The notes under the pieces: generated by a model
Told to the model about the DNA's origin: nothing
What the model saw: only the letters and a program-made list of their open reading frames with translations
Databases searched by the model: none
Part shown: positions 12,261 to 24,679 of the stretch, piece after piece
Layout: each line of letters starts with the position of its first letter
How positions within the stretch are numbered: position 1 is the first letter of the stretch
Program-made: the position numbers and the translations under genes
NCBI GenBank assembly: GCA_022829145.1
Contig: CM040763.1
Coordinates: forward strand, 12,385,141-12,449,140
Direction: 5' to 3'
Length of the DNA: 64,000 nucleotides
From: Albula goreensis
Lineage: Eukaryota; Chordata; Actinopteri; Albuliformes; Albulidae

Positions 12261-12954
12261 TCCCTATAATGAACTGCATCATATCTCTTTAGATCATTTT
12301 TCAAACTATTCCACCCTGACAGCACAATAACATTTAAAAAGTCATTGACTCCTTATTTTTTATGACTGCTGCAGCTTGTTTTAGCGGAGCGCGAGGGGTG
12401 CGCGTGGCTACAGGTCGGTCTGTAATGTCTGCGTATTATTAGGCTCCAGGGAGAGATTTCTTCTGCACAGCTTCAAATGGTTCCACCTAGTGTCTTTAAA
12501 AATAAGAACACCTCGATTGCTCACAGAGTTTGGGCCGTATTTTTTCCTGGTCCATGAAATACGTCTTTGTTTTGTTGCCGGAGTGATCCAGGTGGCTCAT
12601 CATACTCTCTTTTAACACTAATAAAGATTTTTTTTTAAAAGATGCATCTGTCCACTGTGAACCAAACTGAAGATATGGCACACACTGAGGAAAAGGAGGA
12701 GAATTCATGAAAACTCCTGAAGGATGCAGACTGGGTCACTTCTCAACTGAAGCCTCAGAGATGCAGTTGAGATGCAGATACAGCACATGTGCAGTAGTGT
12801 CACCAAGGCTTTTGAGCATAAAATATGCGGCGCCTAGATCTTTGGGGTTGTCAATGCTCCAGTGATATCAAGGGGAGCTATTGACATCGTAGTTTTAATG
12901 AAATGTTAGCAAAAACTATTGGTTTGAATGATAGAATAGTTACTGGCAAACTTT

Positions 12955-13145
12955 AGCTGGCTTTCTAGTCATATTTCATAGCTATATCAATCTAGCTAAC
13001 ATCAGCAGATAACTGTTGCTATCGCTAGCTTAACTAGTGAATGATGTAAATGTAACATAATTTTTTTATTTATGACACAATGAAATAGTTATTTTAGCCA
13101 ATATTAGCTTGCATGCTAGCTAGCATAGATAACTAGTTAGCTAAT
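12955..13145. repeat. GCTA/TAGC-rich cryptic simple repeat
   Basis: TAGC/GCTA tetranucleotides recur with spacing (CTAGCTAAC, CGCTAGCTTAACTAG, GCATGCTAGCTAGCATAG, AACTAGTTAGCTAATT). This gives many short palindromes but no strict period. Cryptic simple sequence of this type is common in fish intergenic DNA. Confidence 0.6.
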
Positions 13146-15359
13146 TAAAATTGACCATTTAACAATCATTCCAAACAGTTCACAAATTTGTCAGTTAACT
13201 GTCAACATTACGAATTATGAAACAATCAGCCCAGTCATTGTTTTATAGTGTGTATAATCAATTCACAGGAGTGGTTCTTCTGACACTCTCACCCATGAGC
13301 AAGTCAATCCTTCACTCCCAATAGGCTACAAGGTACATAGTACAGGACAGGTGGCATAAACCACTTTGTCGTAATACTGTTGGGTCATATGTGTGACATC
13401 TGCTTTCTGTCATCACATAAATACATGGTTTATCTGGATAACACCAGTCCTCTCTTATTGTTATGCTTTTGGCCATTGTACCATCAAAGGATTTGTGATG
13501 TTTTTGAGCTTTAAAACTTGGCTTCTCCCTAATAGGAGAGGAGGTTTCATTCGGTTGATCTGAAAGGACTGAAATAATCATTCTTTTTTTTCTTTTTAAG
13601 GTTTGTTTTCAGCATAAACGGGATTCATAGAGACATGAAAACACTGCTGTCTTTGTGCAGCAGGAGAAGAAGAAGAATTGTATAAACATTTGAATTAAAC
13701 ATACTGAAGTGAATGTAACTTTAAAAAGCTAAATAAAAGCTGAATCTACTCACGGTTTTCTAAAATTGGCTCCTGACAATTAGAGTTAACATTATTTTAC
13801 ACCTTATTTCATACTGTTCTCTCAGAAAGTGTGGCAATTCACTTTGAATGTGTATTTATTATTAATGTATATCCTTTAGACAAATAATACTAATAAGCAG
13901 AAAAAGACTCGTAGCATTTTTCGTTTAATCTTAGGTGTATTTAGGTCAGATCTAACAGTGCAGGTTGCCCAGACCTTATGATAGAAACAACATTAAAAAC
14001 ACACATTTTAATTACTGAATCTATGGCCCCAAGTGTCCAATTCCCTTTCATATAAGTCTCCTGTGGGTTAAAGGGGAGAATAGAAATCAACTACATCGGC
14101 GGTGTTATAATTACTGCAGAGAAGAATAGATTGGTGCTTTGGTAATTCTCTCACCTGAACGCATTTCTGTATGCGACATATTCATTATTTTATAATAAAA
14201 TGCAGACTTAAGTAGGTCTGAAGTGTGTTTTTGTTGTTATCCTTGTTTGATACCTTTGATTTCAAACAAAAGTTAAGAGATCAAAGATCAATGGAGTTTT
14301 GTCTGTGATCATAAAGTTGCAGCTCTTCTGTGTCTGCAGACAGCCCTAAATTGGAGTTGTATTCTCTTAGCTGAAATGAAAGCACAAGAGAAAAGAAATT
14401 ATAAACACAAGGAGAGATCTAGCCACTTGCATCCCCTTTGGTGATATTGACAGTTAACATTTACATTCCAGTGCTGTAAGGTAATTCTTACAAATAGGTA
14501 TCTATTATTGTCTTCATTGTTATCGCACCCTGGAAAATACTGTTGTCTTTTTTTTCATATTTTGACCTTAGCAATATGCTGCCTTGACACTGCCACCTGG
14601 GTACAAATACAATGTGCGGTGATTTTTTTCTTTGTATGTAATCAGTAAATACAATCCTGTACAGAAAGAAATTAAGACAAACCATAACTAAACACATAAC
14701 ACATCTTTGCTTGTGCAGTTAGTATGTACATACCGACTGCACAGCCTTAAGAAAACATCTTGTGCGTGTGTTGGTTGAGCAGATACAACCTCTTGGAGTT
14801 TTATTTTTTGAAGCTCAGAGAGGGTGTGTGAACTAATTTTAAAAATTCTGTTAGCAAACATGGATGCTGTCCATTTTTTATTGCACTTACTGTATATTGG
14901 CCCTTTGAGTGCAGTCTTTCACTGCTGATTTTCTCACATGCGCTATGTGCTAACACTCTGTTCAAACAGAATGAACTGATTGTGTATAGTTTTGATTTCA
15001 AAAGATATCTGCAGTTACTTTACTTCAGTTTTTGTTGATGATTTCCTTCTTCAGTCAAGATACATCTAGACAGCGTTTACTATAATGAAGTATGCTGCTG
15101 TTGTAGAAGTCACTCCTTACTTAATTGAAAATCCTGTTTGTCTTAAATGACAGTGGATACACAAAAGTAACCAGTAACATACACAAAGCATTGCAAATGA
15201 AATGGTCAATAGCTTCTGACTCAAAAGCACATGGCACCAAAATGGATCATGCCATGCAGTTTAAAAGGCTTTCAAAGGCCCAACAGAGGAGGGCTTAAGC
15301 AGGGCATTAAAGATTCAAACAACCTCTTAACACCTAATTCCTATCTTGTATAAATGAAA

Positions 15360-16130
15360 ACATGATCTGCGCCTTCATACAAATGATATTCGTTCTGTGC
15401 TCATTAGCTGTGTGATTCTCGATGGGCCTTTAGCTCCGTCTGTACCGCCGCTTGGATCTCACATCTATATTTCTCATAAATTGGACCCTGGAACACTGTT
15501 GTTACCCTCTGCCGGAGAACAGAGAGATCAATACATTTAGAGGGAAAGTTCACTCCATAGTGGCATTTATTCACAGTGGGTGAAGTCTTTTACTAGAGAA
15601 TGGTGGTGCCTTCAGGACTGCCTGAGGGTGTATAACTTTAGTGTCATTAAACCGGACTGTTAAACACCTTTACATTGTATATCGTCTCCCTTCCCAGAAG
15701 CCATCAGTCAGAATACACTGATGATAGGGAATAACACTGGGCTGGTGGTAATGAATACACGCCGTACTGAGATCAGGGCCTGGCAAATAGTTACAGAGCT
15801 GGTTCCAGTGTAGTTCTCCCAAGTGTGCCCAGAGGATAAAGCCCAGTAAAGCATCCTCTAGATGATAACTGCTGAGTGCGGCGGTCCCTCTGGGCTCTTA
15901 TTAAAGGGAGCTGCCCGATGTCTCTCCCACCGCCTGAGATCCCAGCGCTAGACCTAGGTGAAACTTTGTGTAAGTCCTTCAGCTCTCACAGACCTGCTTG
16001 AGAGAGAGTGAGTGCTGATGATGTGACAGACAACTGGAAGCCCCTTCTCTTTGTGAAGAGGGGCTGAAAGATGGAGAGGCGCCGGCTCAAAAGAGAGTGT
16101 TCAAAGACCCTGTCATTTTCCTGCATGGGT
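15360..16130. promoter_or_regulatory. Candidate cis-regulatory block, extended
   Basis: About 770 bp of balanced-composition, repeat-free DNA with no coherent open frame. It includes CTCATTAGCTG, GGTAATGAATAC, ACCTAGGTG and a duplicated AGAGGCGCC-type segment. It stands out from the AT-rich flanks. Boundaries are approximate. Confidence 0.25.
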
Positions 16131-16839
16131 CTGATCCCCTAGACAGCCACGCCATTCCGCTTTCATGGAAGCTTCTGAAGCTGTTCAGCACCTGGGATAA
16201 TTGAACACAATCACCTATATGATACCAACAGTTTTAGTATCTGTTTTCTTTAAAAAAAAAATAATAAAACATTGTCGAAGTCAAAAGAAGTTATGTACTT
16301 CCTGTCCAATAATTTTCCGTTCCTCATACCCTCATTAGAAAACAAAGTTTTCAACAAAATGAAAAGGAGAAGGTGTACTGAGTCACATGTAATAGAATGT
16401 GGCACCCTTCATTTCTTCCTACTGAAATGCCAAGTTTGAGCAGGAGGCATCAAAAAAAAACAGGCTTGGCAGTAGGACCATATCCTAAGATACCAGACTT
16501 TCATTTGTTATTTATATATGTGTTTTATTTGGTGTATAATTTTCAGGCAGCATGCATATTTCTGTGCTGCTTAAGCGCTTGTTTCCAGCCAAAGCCCAGC
16601 AGTCCTGGGGTCGGCGCAGGGTCTTTATGTATTCAGTGGGAGACCTGCTTTTCCAGCAGACACCTTCCCTAAGTGCCTCAGTCCACAGGCCCTAGAGAGG
16701 GCAGCCCGGCTCCCTTAATGAAGGGGAAGCATGGAGCAGACGTGGCACTGTGTTTCCGCTTGGGCTAGCAGGAGGGAGCAGGTTGGAGGGGGGCAGGGGC
16801 AGGGTGGGGGTGGGAATGGGGGGGGCGTTGGGGTGGCTC

Positions 16840-17140
16840 GGAGGCTCAGGACGCTGGAGCGGAATGGCCTGAAGACACGGGGAGTCTACTGCTTATCGAT
16901 CGGCCAGCGGAATATGAATGACGCCCGAGCTTTCCTGCGTAAAGTGCATCATTCACGCGATCAGTAACCCATGAAGCGGTCAACGTGATGTTAATCTGCC
17001 CTCTTGTCAGCTTTTTGCGTGCTGGCCACATTTTTGATGATGCGAGATGTAATTACACAGCCAGGCCAGAATTATGATTGAATGGGGGAATCTTTCCTCT
17101 TTAATTCGGTGTCTGCCACAGCTCACATTGTTAATGAGCT
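16840..17140. promoter_or_regulatory. Candidate enhancer near 17 kb
   Basis: A CpG-containing block (TTATCGATCGGCC at about 16893, CATTCACGCGATCAG, AAGCGGTCAACGTGATG). It is followed by GATGTAATTACA, CCAGAATTATGATTG, TTTAATTCGG and GTTAATGAGC. CpG retention plus clustered TAATTA outside any gene is typical of vertebrate conserved elements. Conservation is not testable here. Confidence 0.38.
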
Positions 17141-18163
17141 TTTTACATGCATGTGTCTGCACGCATGTACATGCATAGTACATAAAAATACAACAACCAA
17201 TCAGGAAGGTTTAAACCATTGAATGAACCTACCTGATTCATATCATACCTTCATCTTTTTAAATGTGTTGTATTGATGGATTAATATACACTGTTGATAA
17301 ATGTCACTTTCATATGTGACATGCAAAAAACATGGCTGGATAAGCTGACTATTATTATTGTCTGAAAATTATCTTTGTCTTTTATGTGTGATGTGTTAAC
17401 AGTGAAAAGTATTCTTCATTTGTAGCAATAAGAGAAAACCCATGTATCATTTTGAGTAAATATAGGGACTGCCCATACATCCATGCATAAAAGATGCCTT
17501 TGATCACCTCACCTGGTTACCATAATGCCTTTTGTGCCTGCGCTGTAGAGCTGAGGAAAAGTAAAAATTTGCAAGTCAGCAAGTCAGTTAGTCCATTCCC
17601 AGTCATCTTGCAACAGCACCAGAACTGGAGCTGGGAGGTTCTTAATATCCGACGTTTCTCCTGGCCCTCTTTAAAACGAGATAGAGTCATGAATAACATT
17701 CACACACAGCAACGTAATGTCCTTCTTTGCCAAGCTGGTGGCATCAGCATAAATTTGTGGGTGACATTCCAAATCACTCCCTCTGCACCACCTCTCTCTT
17801 AGCCCTTAAAGGCATGCAAAGTATTCTCATGCTGTACAGACCTTCATGAATTATTCAACATGGACAAGTGGACAAAAAGCATAAGGAGTCTTAGTTTTTC
17901 TTGCCCTCGTAAACAAAACGTACTCCTGTTTCCTGTGTTTTGAGAGTTACACGAATTTAAAAATAAATAATTTAACAGGGCTGATTGGCCCAAGCTGGCC
18001 ATTTTCTCTGCTACTGTTCTCCCCAGGTTAGAGGGGGCAGGCTTGCCACAGACACAGACAAGAGCAGGTACTCTGAAAAGTGTCCAGATGTCTGAAATCT
18101 GGAGCTGACTTTTTGATTGCTTTGTTTCTTCTTCTTTTTTTTGTTGTGTTTTTTTTTGCACAG

Positions 18164-18268
18164 ATCCCCTCTGCCGAGCTCCTGACGGAGTCCACGCTTG
18201 TGGAGATGAAGGAAAGTGCTGACAGAGGAGCTGGCCTTACCAAGAAAGAAGTCAGCGAAAACGTCTGA
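18164..18268 (+). CDS. Candidate short terminal exon, weak
   Basis: A very strong T-rich acceptor ending TTTTTTTTGCACAG is followed by 34 open codons and TGA. The reading is IPSAELLTESTLVEMKESAD then RGAGLTKKEVSENV, hydrophilic and helix-prone. Length alone is not significant, and no partner exon was identified. It could be an alternative end of the upstream gene, a non-coding exon, or chance. Confidence 0.22.
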   Translation: MPSAELLTESTLVEMKESADRGAGLTKKEVSENV

Positions 18269-20920
18269 CCGGAGGCGTCTCACTGCTCCACTAAAAAAAA
18301 AAATTCTGCATCCTTCTGAAATGGGTAGTGGGCCTCCAATCGCTCAGTCAGATTTTAATTTGGACCTGGCGGTCTATCAATATTTGTTAGAAACCTGCTC
18401 TCTTTTCTCAAGACTCTTCTCTTTTGCTGCAAAGGAGATTTCTGAAGTATCTTTTGTGTTCATCTTAGCAGGAACGTCCCATGCTCTGAGAGCCTTTAGC
18501 GGTTTGCTAAGTTACTGACATTCACAACGCAGAGGACCAAATGCTTACGCCTATAGAGCAAGACACAATAGGTTTTTCCCCTTCCCTTAAACATTTTTGT
18601 ATTTTCAAAGTGTTTTTCAAATTACCATGCAATACCTAAGAGGGCAAACTTCTCTGGTTGCAGAGCTGAATACGGGAGGAAAGCTTTGCTTCATAACTAT
18701 GTTTAACTTCAGCCTGCCCTCTTTCAATATGTGTCACACTCAGATAGCATCCCCAGTGAAACTTTTCTTAAACAACTCAGACATCTGTGTCACCTCGTGT
18801 TCTGGCAATTTTTTTGAGGAAGGACCAAAACCCAAACTCTAAATATCTTTAGTAAATTTTGAACATAACACTCCTTCCTCTGTTCCACATCTGTCTGATC
18901 CCCTCATGTGTTCTGCCATGAAGTGTGTGTCTACTGTGCCCAAAAGAACTGACCTTGAGTAAAATAGCACTGCTGTGCTATAGTTGAAACATGAAAGCTG
19001 AAAGCTCAGGCCAGATGTCTGAAAAAAAATGAAAAGCTCAATACAAGATGCTGCCCTGTCCCTTCTCTGTTGAACCTTAAGTGTTTTAAAATAGAGGACA
19101 TGTTTGAGCATCCATTAGAAGAGAGTACAATTTATTTACACATGAGGATTTCTCAACGAAGCTCTCAAAGGCCGGTAGTGACAGTCCCACACAGAGCTTC
19201 TTTAAGGTCGCCGCTGCATTGACTGTTTATAAATGCTTTCATCAAGTGTTCTCCTTCACCAGAAAGAGAATCTGAACCCAGCTGATTTCAAAGAATGAAA
19301 TTTGAACAGCGTACCTGAGTGTGGTAAAAGCTGCCTTGTCGATAGATGAAAGCTGAGGACCTGGATGTCAGGAACATATGGCCATAATTCATTCTTCCCA
19401 TTGGCAGGTAGGATCTCAGTGTTCTTATGGGGAGAATTACACAAGGTCCTGTAATTATGCAATGTCCCAAGAGTTCTTTTGTAGGATCAGTTCAGCCTTT
19501 AAACTCATAATGGATAAAGTTAGCATATGGAAAAAGAAAAAACTGATCCTAGATCAGCTGTTTACTCTAAGACATTTCTGAATGTGGAGTATCAGATTGT
19601 CTCCAGCTATGGGGTACAGTGTAGAAATTAAGTGGTGGGGACTAGTTCTTATATGTGTCCTGGGCCTGGTCTTCTAAAAACACAACAATTGCATTCACAT
19701 GTCAAAATGCTCAGTGGGAGATGCGCAATGGTAAACAAAAGTTGTCAGTCGTCTACAAAAAATCCACAGTGCCTTAACTCAGTGAGATGCAGAAGCACAA
19801 GGTCACGCAGCATGCTGCGCAGCTCTGATGTTGCCTCCTACTGTCTGTCTCCTGCAGCTGCGTTTGGAAACCTAGACTTTTCCAGGCAGCGAGTGTCCTC
19901 TCCAACCACATCAGTCTCATTCAGCTCTCTATCGCCATCTATCTAGGAGGCACAAATTACATTGCTGAAGAGATGCTTCCTGCGCTGCCTGTTGAAGGAA
20001 AAGTTCTACAATTACATCTGATTTATTTTACATGGTACATACATATGAACATTTTAATGTGATGGACATAATATTATTAAAAAAAAAATAATTCATAGAT
20101 TGGAACTAAAAATAAACAATTAATAATAATGGTTTGATAATGTAATAATGTTAATGTGCCACTCCGCCGTTGTGAAAATGGGAAAAAGGGAAAATGAGGT
20201 GTTGTTCTGAACAGCGACTGATCTCTTATCTTAACTGCTCTGTCCCTATGAAGGTCTTCATCGTTTCTTTGTGTAAACATGAAACATGGTCACCTTGAGA
20301 CATCTGCACTCCATGTTTCTGTCTCAGGTTTATTGGGCTTAGATTTACAGGGAAGAGGGGATGTTTGTAATAAAGAGTCTATTACTCACTGTACATGTAC
20401 TATACTCTTTTTTTTCTTGCATGTCTGCTGAAATGTTGACCTCTAATGTCTGTGAAAGATCAGCTTGTGTCCTGTGGAGTGAAAAAATAAATGCACATTG
20501 GAAAAAAGGGGAAAGGCATCTACATATACATTAATAAATAAACAAACAAATAAATACAATTTTGGTTATAATAACAATGATTTTTTTACGATTCATGTTT
20601 ATACAGATTATTATTATTTCTCAATATCTACAATATATATCCTCACAGATACAAAATTTAAAGTTACATAAATGCCAGTAAATAAACCGAGTTATAGTTA
20701 AAGTTATAAACCCAGAATTGACATAATAATTATACCCTATCATCTCTGATACAAAAAGGCAAACATGACATTAAAACACTATTGCATTTTACATTGACAC
20801 TGAAAACTCTAAACAAGCCTGTCCTTCAACAACTTACGCATGCTGACGAGCGCTGACAACACCTGGACAGGGTCACAGGTTCAGCCCTGAGCTCCCTGAA
20901 CAGTACATTCTCACCCATTC

Positions 20921-22003
20921 ACCTGCTGAGTGAACCTCAGTGAACCCTGCAGTTTACCTGCTGAGTGAACCTTAGTGAACCCTGCAGTTTACCTGTTGAG
21001 TGAACCTCAGTGAACCCTGCAGTTTACCTGCTGAATGAGCCTCAGTGAACCCTACAGTTCACCTGCTGAATGAACCTCAGTGAACCCTGCAGTTTGCCTG
21101 CTGAGTGAATATCAGTGAACCCTGCAGTTTGCCTACTGAGTGACCCTCAGTAAACCCTGCAGTTTGCCTGCTGAGTGAACCTTAGTGAACCCTGCAGTTT
21201 GCCTGCTGAGTGAACCTCAGTGAACCCTGTAGTTTGCCTGCTGAGTGAACCTTAGTGAACCCTGCAGTTTGCCTGCTGAGTGAACCTCAGTGAACCCTGT
21301 AGTTTGCCTGCTGAGTGAACCTTAGTGAACCCTGCAGTTTGCCTGCTGAGTGAACTCAGTGAACCCAGTTTGCCTGCTGAGTGAACCTTAGTGAACCTGC
21401 AGTTTGCCTATTGAGTGAACATCAGTGAACCCTGTAGTTTGCCGTAGTTTGCCTGCTGAGTGAACCTTAGTGAACCCTGCAGTTTGCCTGCTGAGTGAAC
21501 CTTAGTGAACCCTGCAGTTTGCCTGCTGAGTGAACCTCAGTGAACCCTGTAGTTTGCCTGCTGAGTGAACCTTAGTGAACCATGCAGTTTGCCTATTGAG
21601 TGAACATCAGTGAACCCTGCAGTTTGCCCACTGAGTGAATATCAGTAAACCCTGCAGTTTGCCTGCTGAGTGAACCTTAGTGAACCATGCAGTTTGCCTG
21701 TTGAGTGAACATCAGTGAACCCTGCAGTTTGCCTACTGAGTGAACCTCAGTGAACCCTGCAGTTTACCTGCTGAATGAGCCTCAGTGAACCCTGCAGTTT
21801 ACCTGCTGAATGAACCTCAGTGAACCCTACAGTTTACCTGCTGAGTGAACCTCAGTGAACCCTCCAGTTTACCTGCTGAGTGAACCTCAGTGAACCCTGC
21901 AGTGTACCTGCTGAGTGAACCTCAGTGAACCCTGCAGTGTACCTGCTGAGTGAACCTCAGTGAACCCTGCAGTTTCCCTCCTGAGTGAACCTCAGTGAAC
22001 CCT
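20921..22003. repeat. 35-bp-period minisatellite, about 31 units
   Basis: A tandem array with core CTGAGTGAACC(T)(C/T)AG and spacer CTGCAGTTT recurring every 35 bp for about 1.08 kb. Units vary mainly at CTCAG/CTTAG, CTGCAG/CTGTAG and GTTTGCC/GTTTACC. One unit near 21350 has small deletions, and a 10-bp internal duplication (GTAGTTTGCC twice) occurs near 21440. Edges use the GTTTACC type and the centre the GTTTGCC type. The period is not a multiple of three, so it is not a coding repeat. Confidence 0.95.
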
Positions 22004-22533
22004 GAGTAATAATCAACTGAGCCTTTGAGGGAGACTTGGGCCAAAAACTAAAGGACTTTTCCAGTGATACAGACCTACTTCAGAGCAGATCATCTCAGCT
22101 AATAGAAGTCTCCTAAATGACTGGGTGATATATCTGTTTATGGATGTTATTCAGCAGTTCATCTTGATTGTCATGACATATTTTGTATGAAACTGCTCTC
22201 CCTATTTCAGTCGAAAAAGAACCTGAAAATAATAATAAATAATGAAACCTGGTTAATTGAATGCTGTGAAGAAACAGCTGTGTTTATAGTGCAATTATTA
22301 ATAATAAACCAGGTGTGTTATTTTTCTTTATTACAACTGGAATATGTATTATTTTCATGTTTACATATCAGCCTATATGAATTCATTAACTATTTCAAAT
22401 GGGTCAGTTAGATGTACTAATATCTATTAATATATGGTTTGGGGTGTTTGTACCGTAAGAATATTTGACAAGATGATTTCCTGTTATAATCAGACAGCAT
22501 GGAGTCCTGTTCTGTCCTTCCTCAATGCTAATC

Positions 22534-22607
22534 AGGTATGCCTTTCTCTTTCTCTTTGTTTCTTTCTCTTTTTGTCTTTCCTCCTTTCTTCCTTTCTCTC
22601 CCTCTTT
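22534..22607. repeat. Polypyrimidine (CTTT)-rich tract
   Basis: About 74 nt almost entirely of C and T (TTTCTCTTTCTCTTTG..., TTTCCTCCTTTCTTCC). It is a degenerate CTTT-type simple repeat. Confidence 0.8.
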
Positions 22608-22729
22608 TTAATGTACAATTAACAACCTTATGTACAATTATCCATTCAGGAATTAACAAGAATAATTCAACTTTTTTTATCTCATCAAATTTATGCTAAT
22701 GATGTCGTTTTCCTTTATCTTTTTATAAT

Positions 22730-22960
22730 AAAGGATTAGCTCAGGACGGTGTCTCCAGCAACTCTGGGACCAATTTATCCAGGATACAGGAGAAGCAAGC
22801 CCTGGTGGTTAATTACCATTAATTAACATAGTTTGCATCTTTTCTTCCTTGAATACCCAGGAGCAAGCTATTGTCAATATTTGTCCCATATAAATTTGCA
22901 GTTTCTAGTCACTGTCCTCAAGCATAATGCTGCTAATGACAAACATTAATAACTCAGAGA
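22730..22960. promoter_or_regulatory. Candidate enhancer with a palindromic homeodomain site
   Basis: The block contains GTTAATTA-CCAT-TAATTAAC (22808-22827), a perfect 8+8-bp inverted repeat with a 4-bp spacer, plus GCTAATGAC and ACATTAATAAC. Paired ATTA/TAAT cores are typical of cooperative homeodomain binding. It is non-repetitive and non-coding. Confidence 0.35.
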
Positions 22961-24679
22961 ATCATGTCTCTGAGGGGGGGAGAGGGGAGGGTAGCATCAT
23001 TTCACAATTTGCATTGATTGCTTTCCTTTTCACTCTTTTTTTGGGGGGAAGAGTGCATAGTCGACATGTTTGCCACCCATGCCATGTGATTGACACTTTG
23101 GGTGTTTATGTGACATATTCAAATGGGCCGATTCCCCGAGGTTTAATTAACCTGGCCTTAGGCTGTGCTTTAGTAATGATGTTAAAAGATACAGGGGAAA
23201 CACTTCAAATCCATGGTGATAGCAAACATAATTCCACATGCTCTATAGGAATGGAGAATGAGACTAATCTACTTTTTTTACAACTATCTCATTAAAGAGG
23301 TCTCTGCTGAGAATTACTTTGATCAGTAGTTCCAAATGCAAAGTTTTCCCCTCTTCTTTTATTCCTTGAGACATGATGAACACAGTGGCATTCTTTTCAT
23401 CCACCTGTCCCAGTTTCCAGTGTTTCCGTGGGTTCTTTTGGGGGGGAAGGTCAAGAGTTTACACGGAGGACGATCAATGGGGGAAGTGGCTCCAGGCATC
23501 CTTGTGCTAGATGCACACGGGGTGGAAATCAAGGCCGAAGTACAAAGGGAAACTGGGGGATCAGCGCTGGCAGGGGCTGCACCCTACAATCCATCCACAA
23601 TTAGCAGCAGGCATGTGGGCTTTGAGGAAAACAAAGCCTGAGCACAGATACCTCCAACTCCGGCTCTTAGAGAGAGGCCACTGCCCAAAATCACAGCGCC
23701 AGACTGCGGGTTTGTTCACACCTCTGCCCAGCTGTCTTCCAGGAAAAATGCTGACTGCTTAAAGTACATAGGGGATTAAGACACTCTTCAATGCATTTAA
23801 GATCTCATGATAGGAATCAAGAAGGCCTTGCACTTTTACAGCGGCTAACTTCGGGATGTTCTTTCAGGGTTGTGGTTGTTATAAGTTTTTACATTTGTTA
23901 AAATTGCTCTAAATTTGCATAATACCATATATTAACATTATGTTTTTGACAGATGTTTTAGAGAAAGCAGAAATAAGATGACAGGTATGAGCAGGTCATA
24001 AACATCTGGTTTGTTTTTCCCAGTACAAATGCATTGCAGAAGCATGTCCTCCATGAGAATGACTCTGTCCACACCCTGAAAGGCTACACAAGTGAAGCAA
24101 CATCGAGCCACATCAAATTCCATGCACTAAATCTAATTCATATATCAAATTCATGCATAATTGAAATATTTCTTATGTCGTGAGCGTGTTCAAATTCAAC
24201 AAATTACTGCAAAGTATGGCAAATTAAAATGTGCAATTTTTGTATTTTTTAGAGCACAAAAGGATGTCATTTTAGAAACTGGAATGGGATGAGGGTGAGG
24301 TTTGGTTAAAAAGGAAAGTTTAGAGAGGTTACATTTTTTATCAAGACTTTAAAAAGTTGAGCTAGGAATATAAAACAATGTTCTATATTGGGAGCATTGA
24401 GTTTACACCCCAATAAGAACAGGGTCCTCCACAGCCCCACTCCCATTCAGAGGTCCAGTTCAGCCTCGGGTCTGCATTCCTAGTGTGGGCTGGTCAGATG
24501 GGAAATTGTATGCTTTGGAAGTCACTCTGGTTGAGCACTTTAGCTGAACAATTAAACAATATAATGTCACGTAACGTATTATGAGAGCTAGCGATTTGTG
24601 CAGTGGGTGATTGCACTGGAACGTGAGGTCCTGTTGTTTTCACTATTTCTGAATCCCCCTGTGAGAGACAGTGTACTTG

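Larger units (their letters stand above)
6522..18163. other. Intergenic region with repeats and candidate enhancers
   Basis: No confident gene. It contains microsatellites at 9594-9628, 10499-10521 and 10553-10882, a GCTA-rich cryptic repeat at 12955-13145, and G-rich tracts near 11522 and 16790. Several non-repetitive blocks dense in TAAT/ATTA cores are listed separately (8040-8180, 9110-9270, 11410-11770, 11970-12260, 15360-16130, 16840-17140). The remaining sequence shows nothing distinctive. Confidence 0.5.

Noticed and set aside
16184-16192. TTCAGCACC, left half of an RE1 element
   Set aside because: The right half is absent (TGGGATAATT follows), so it does not meet the full RE1 pattern.
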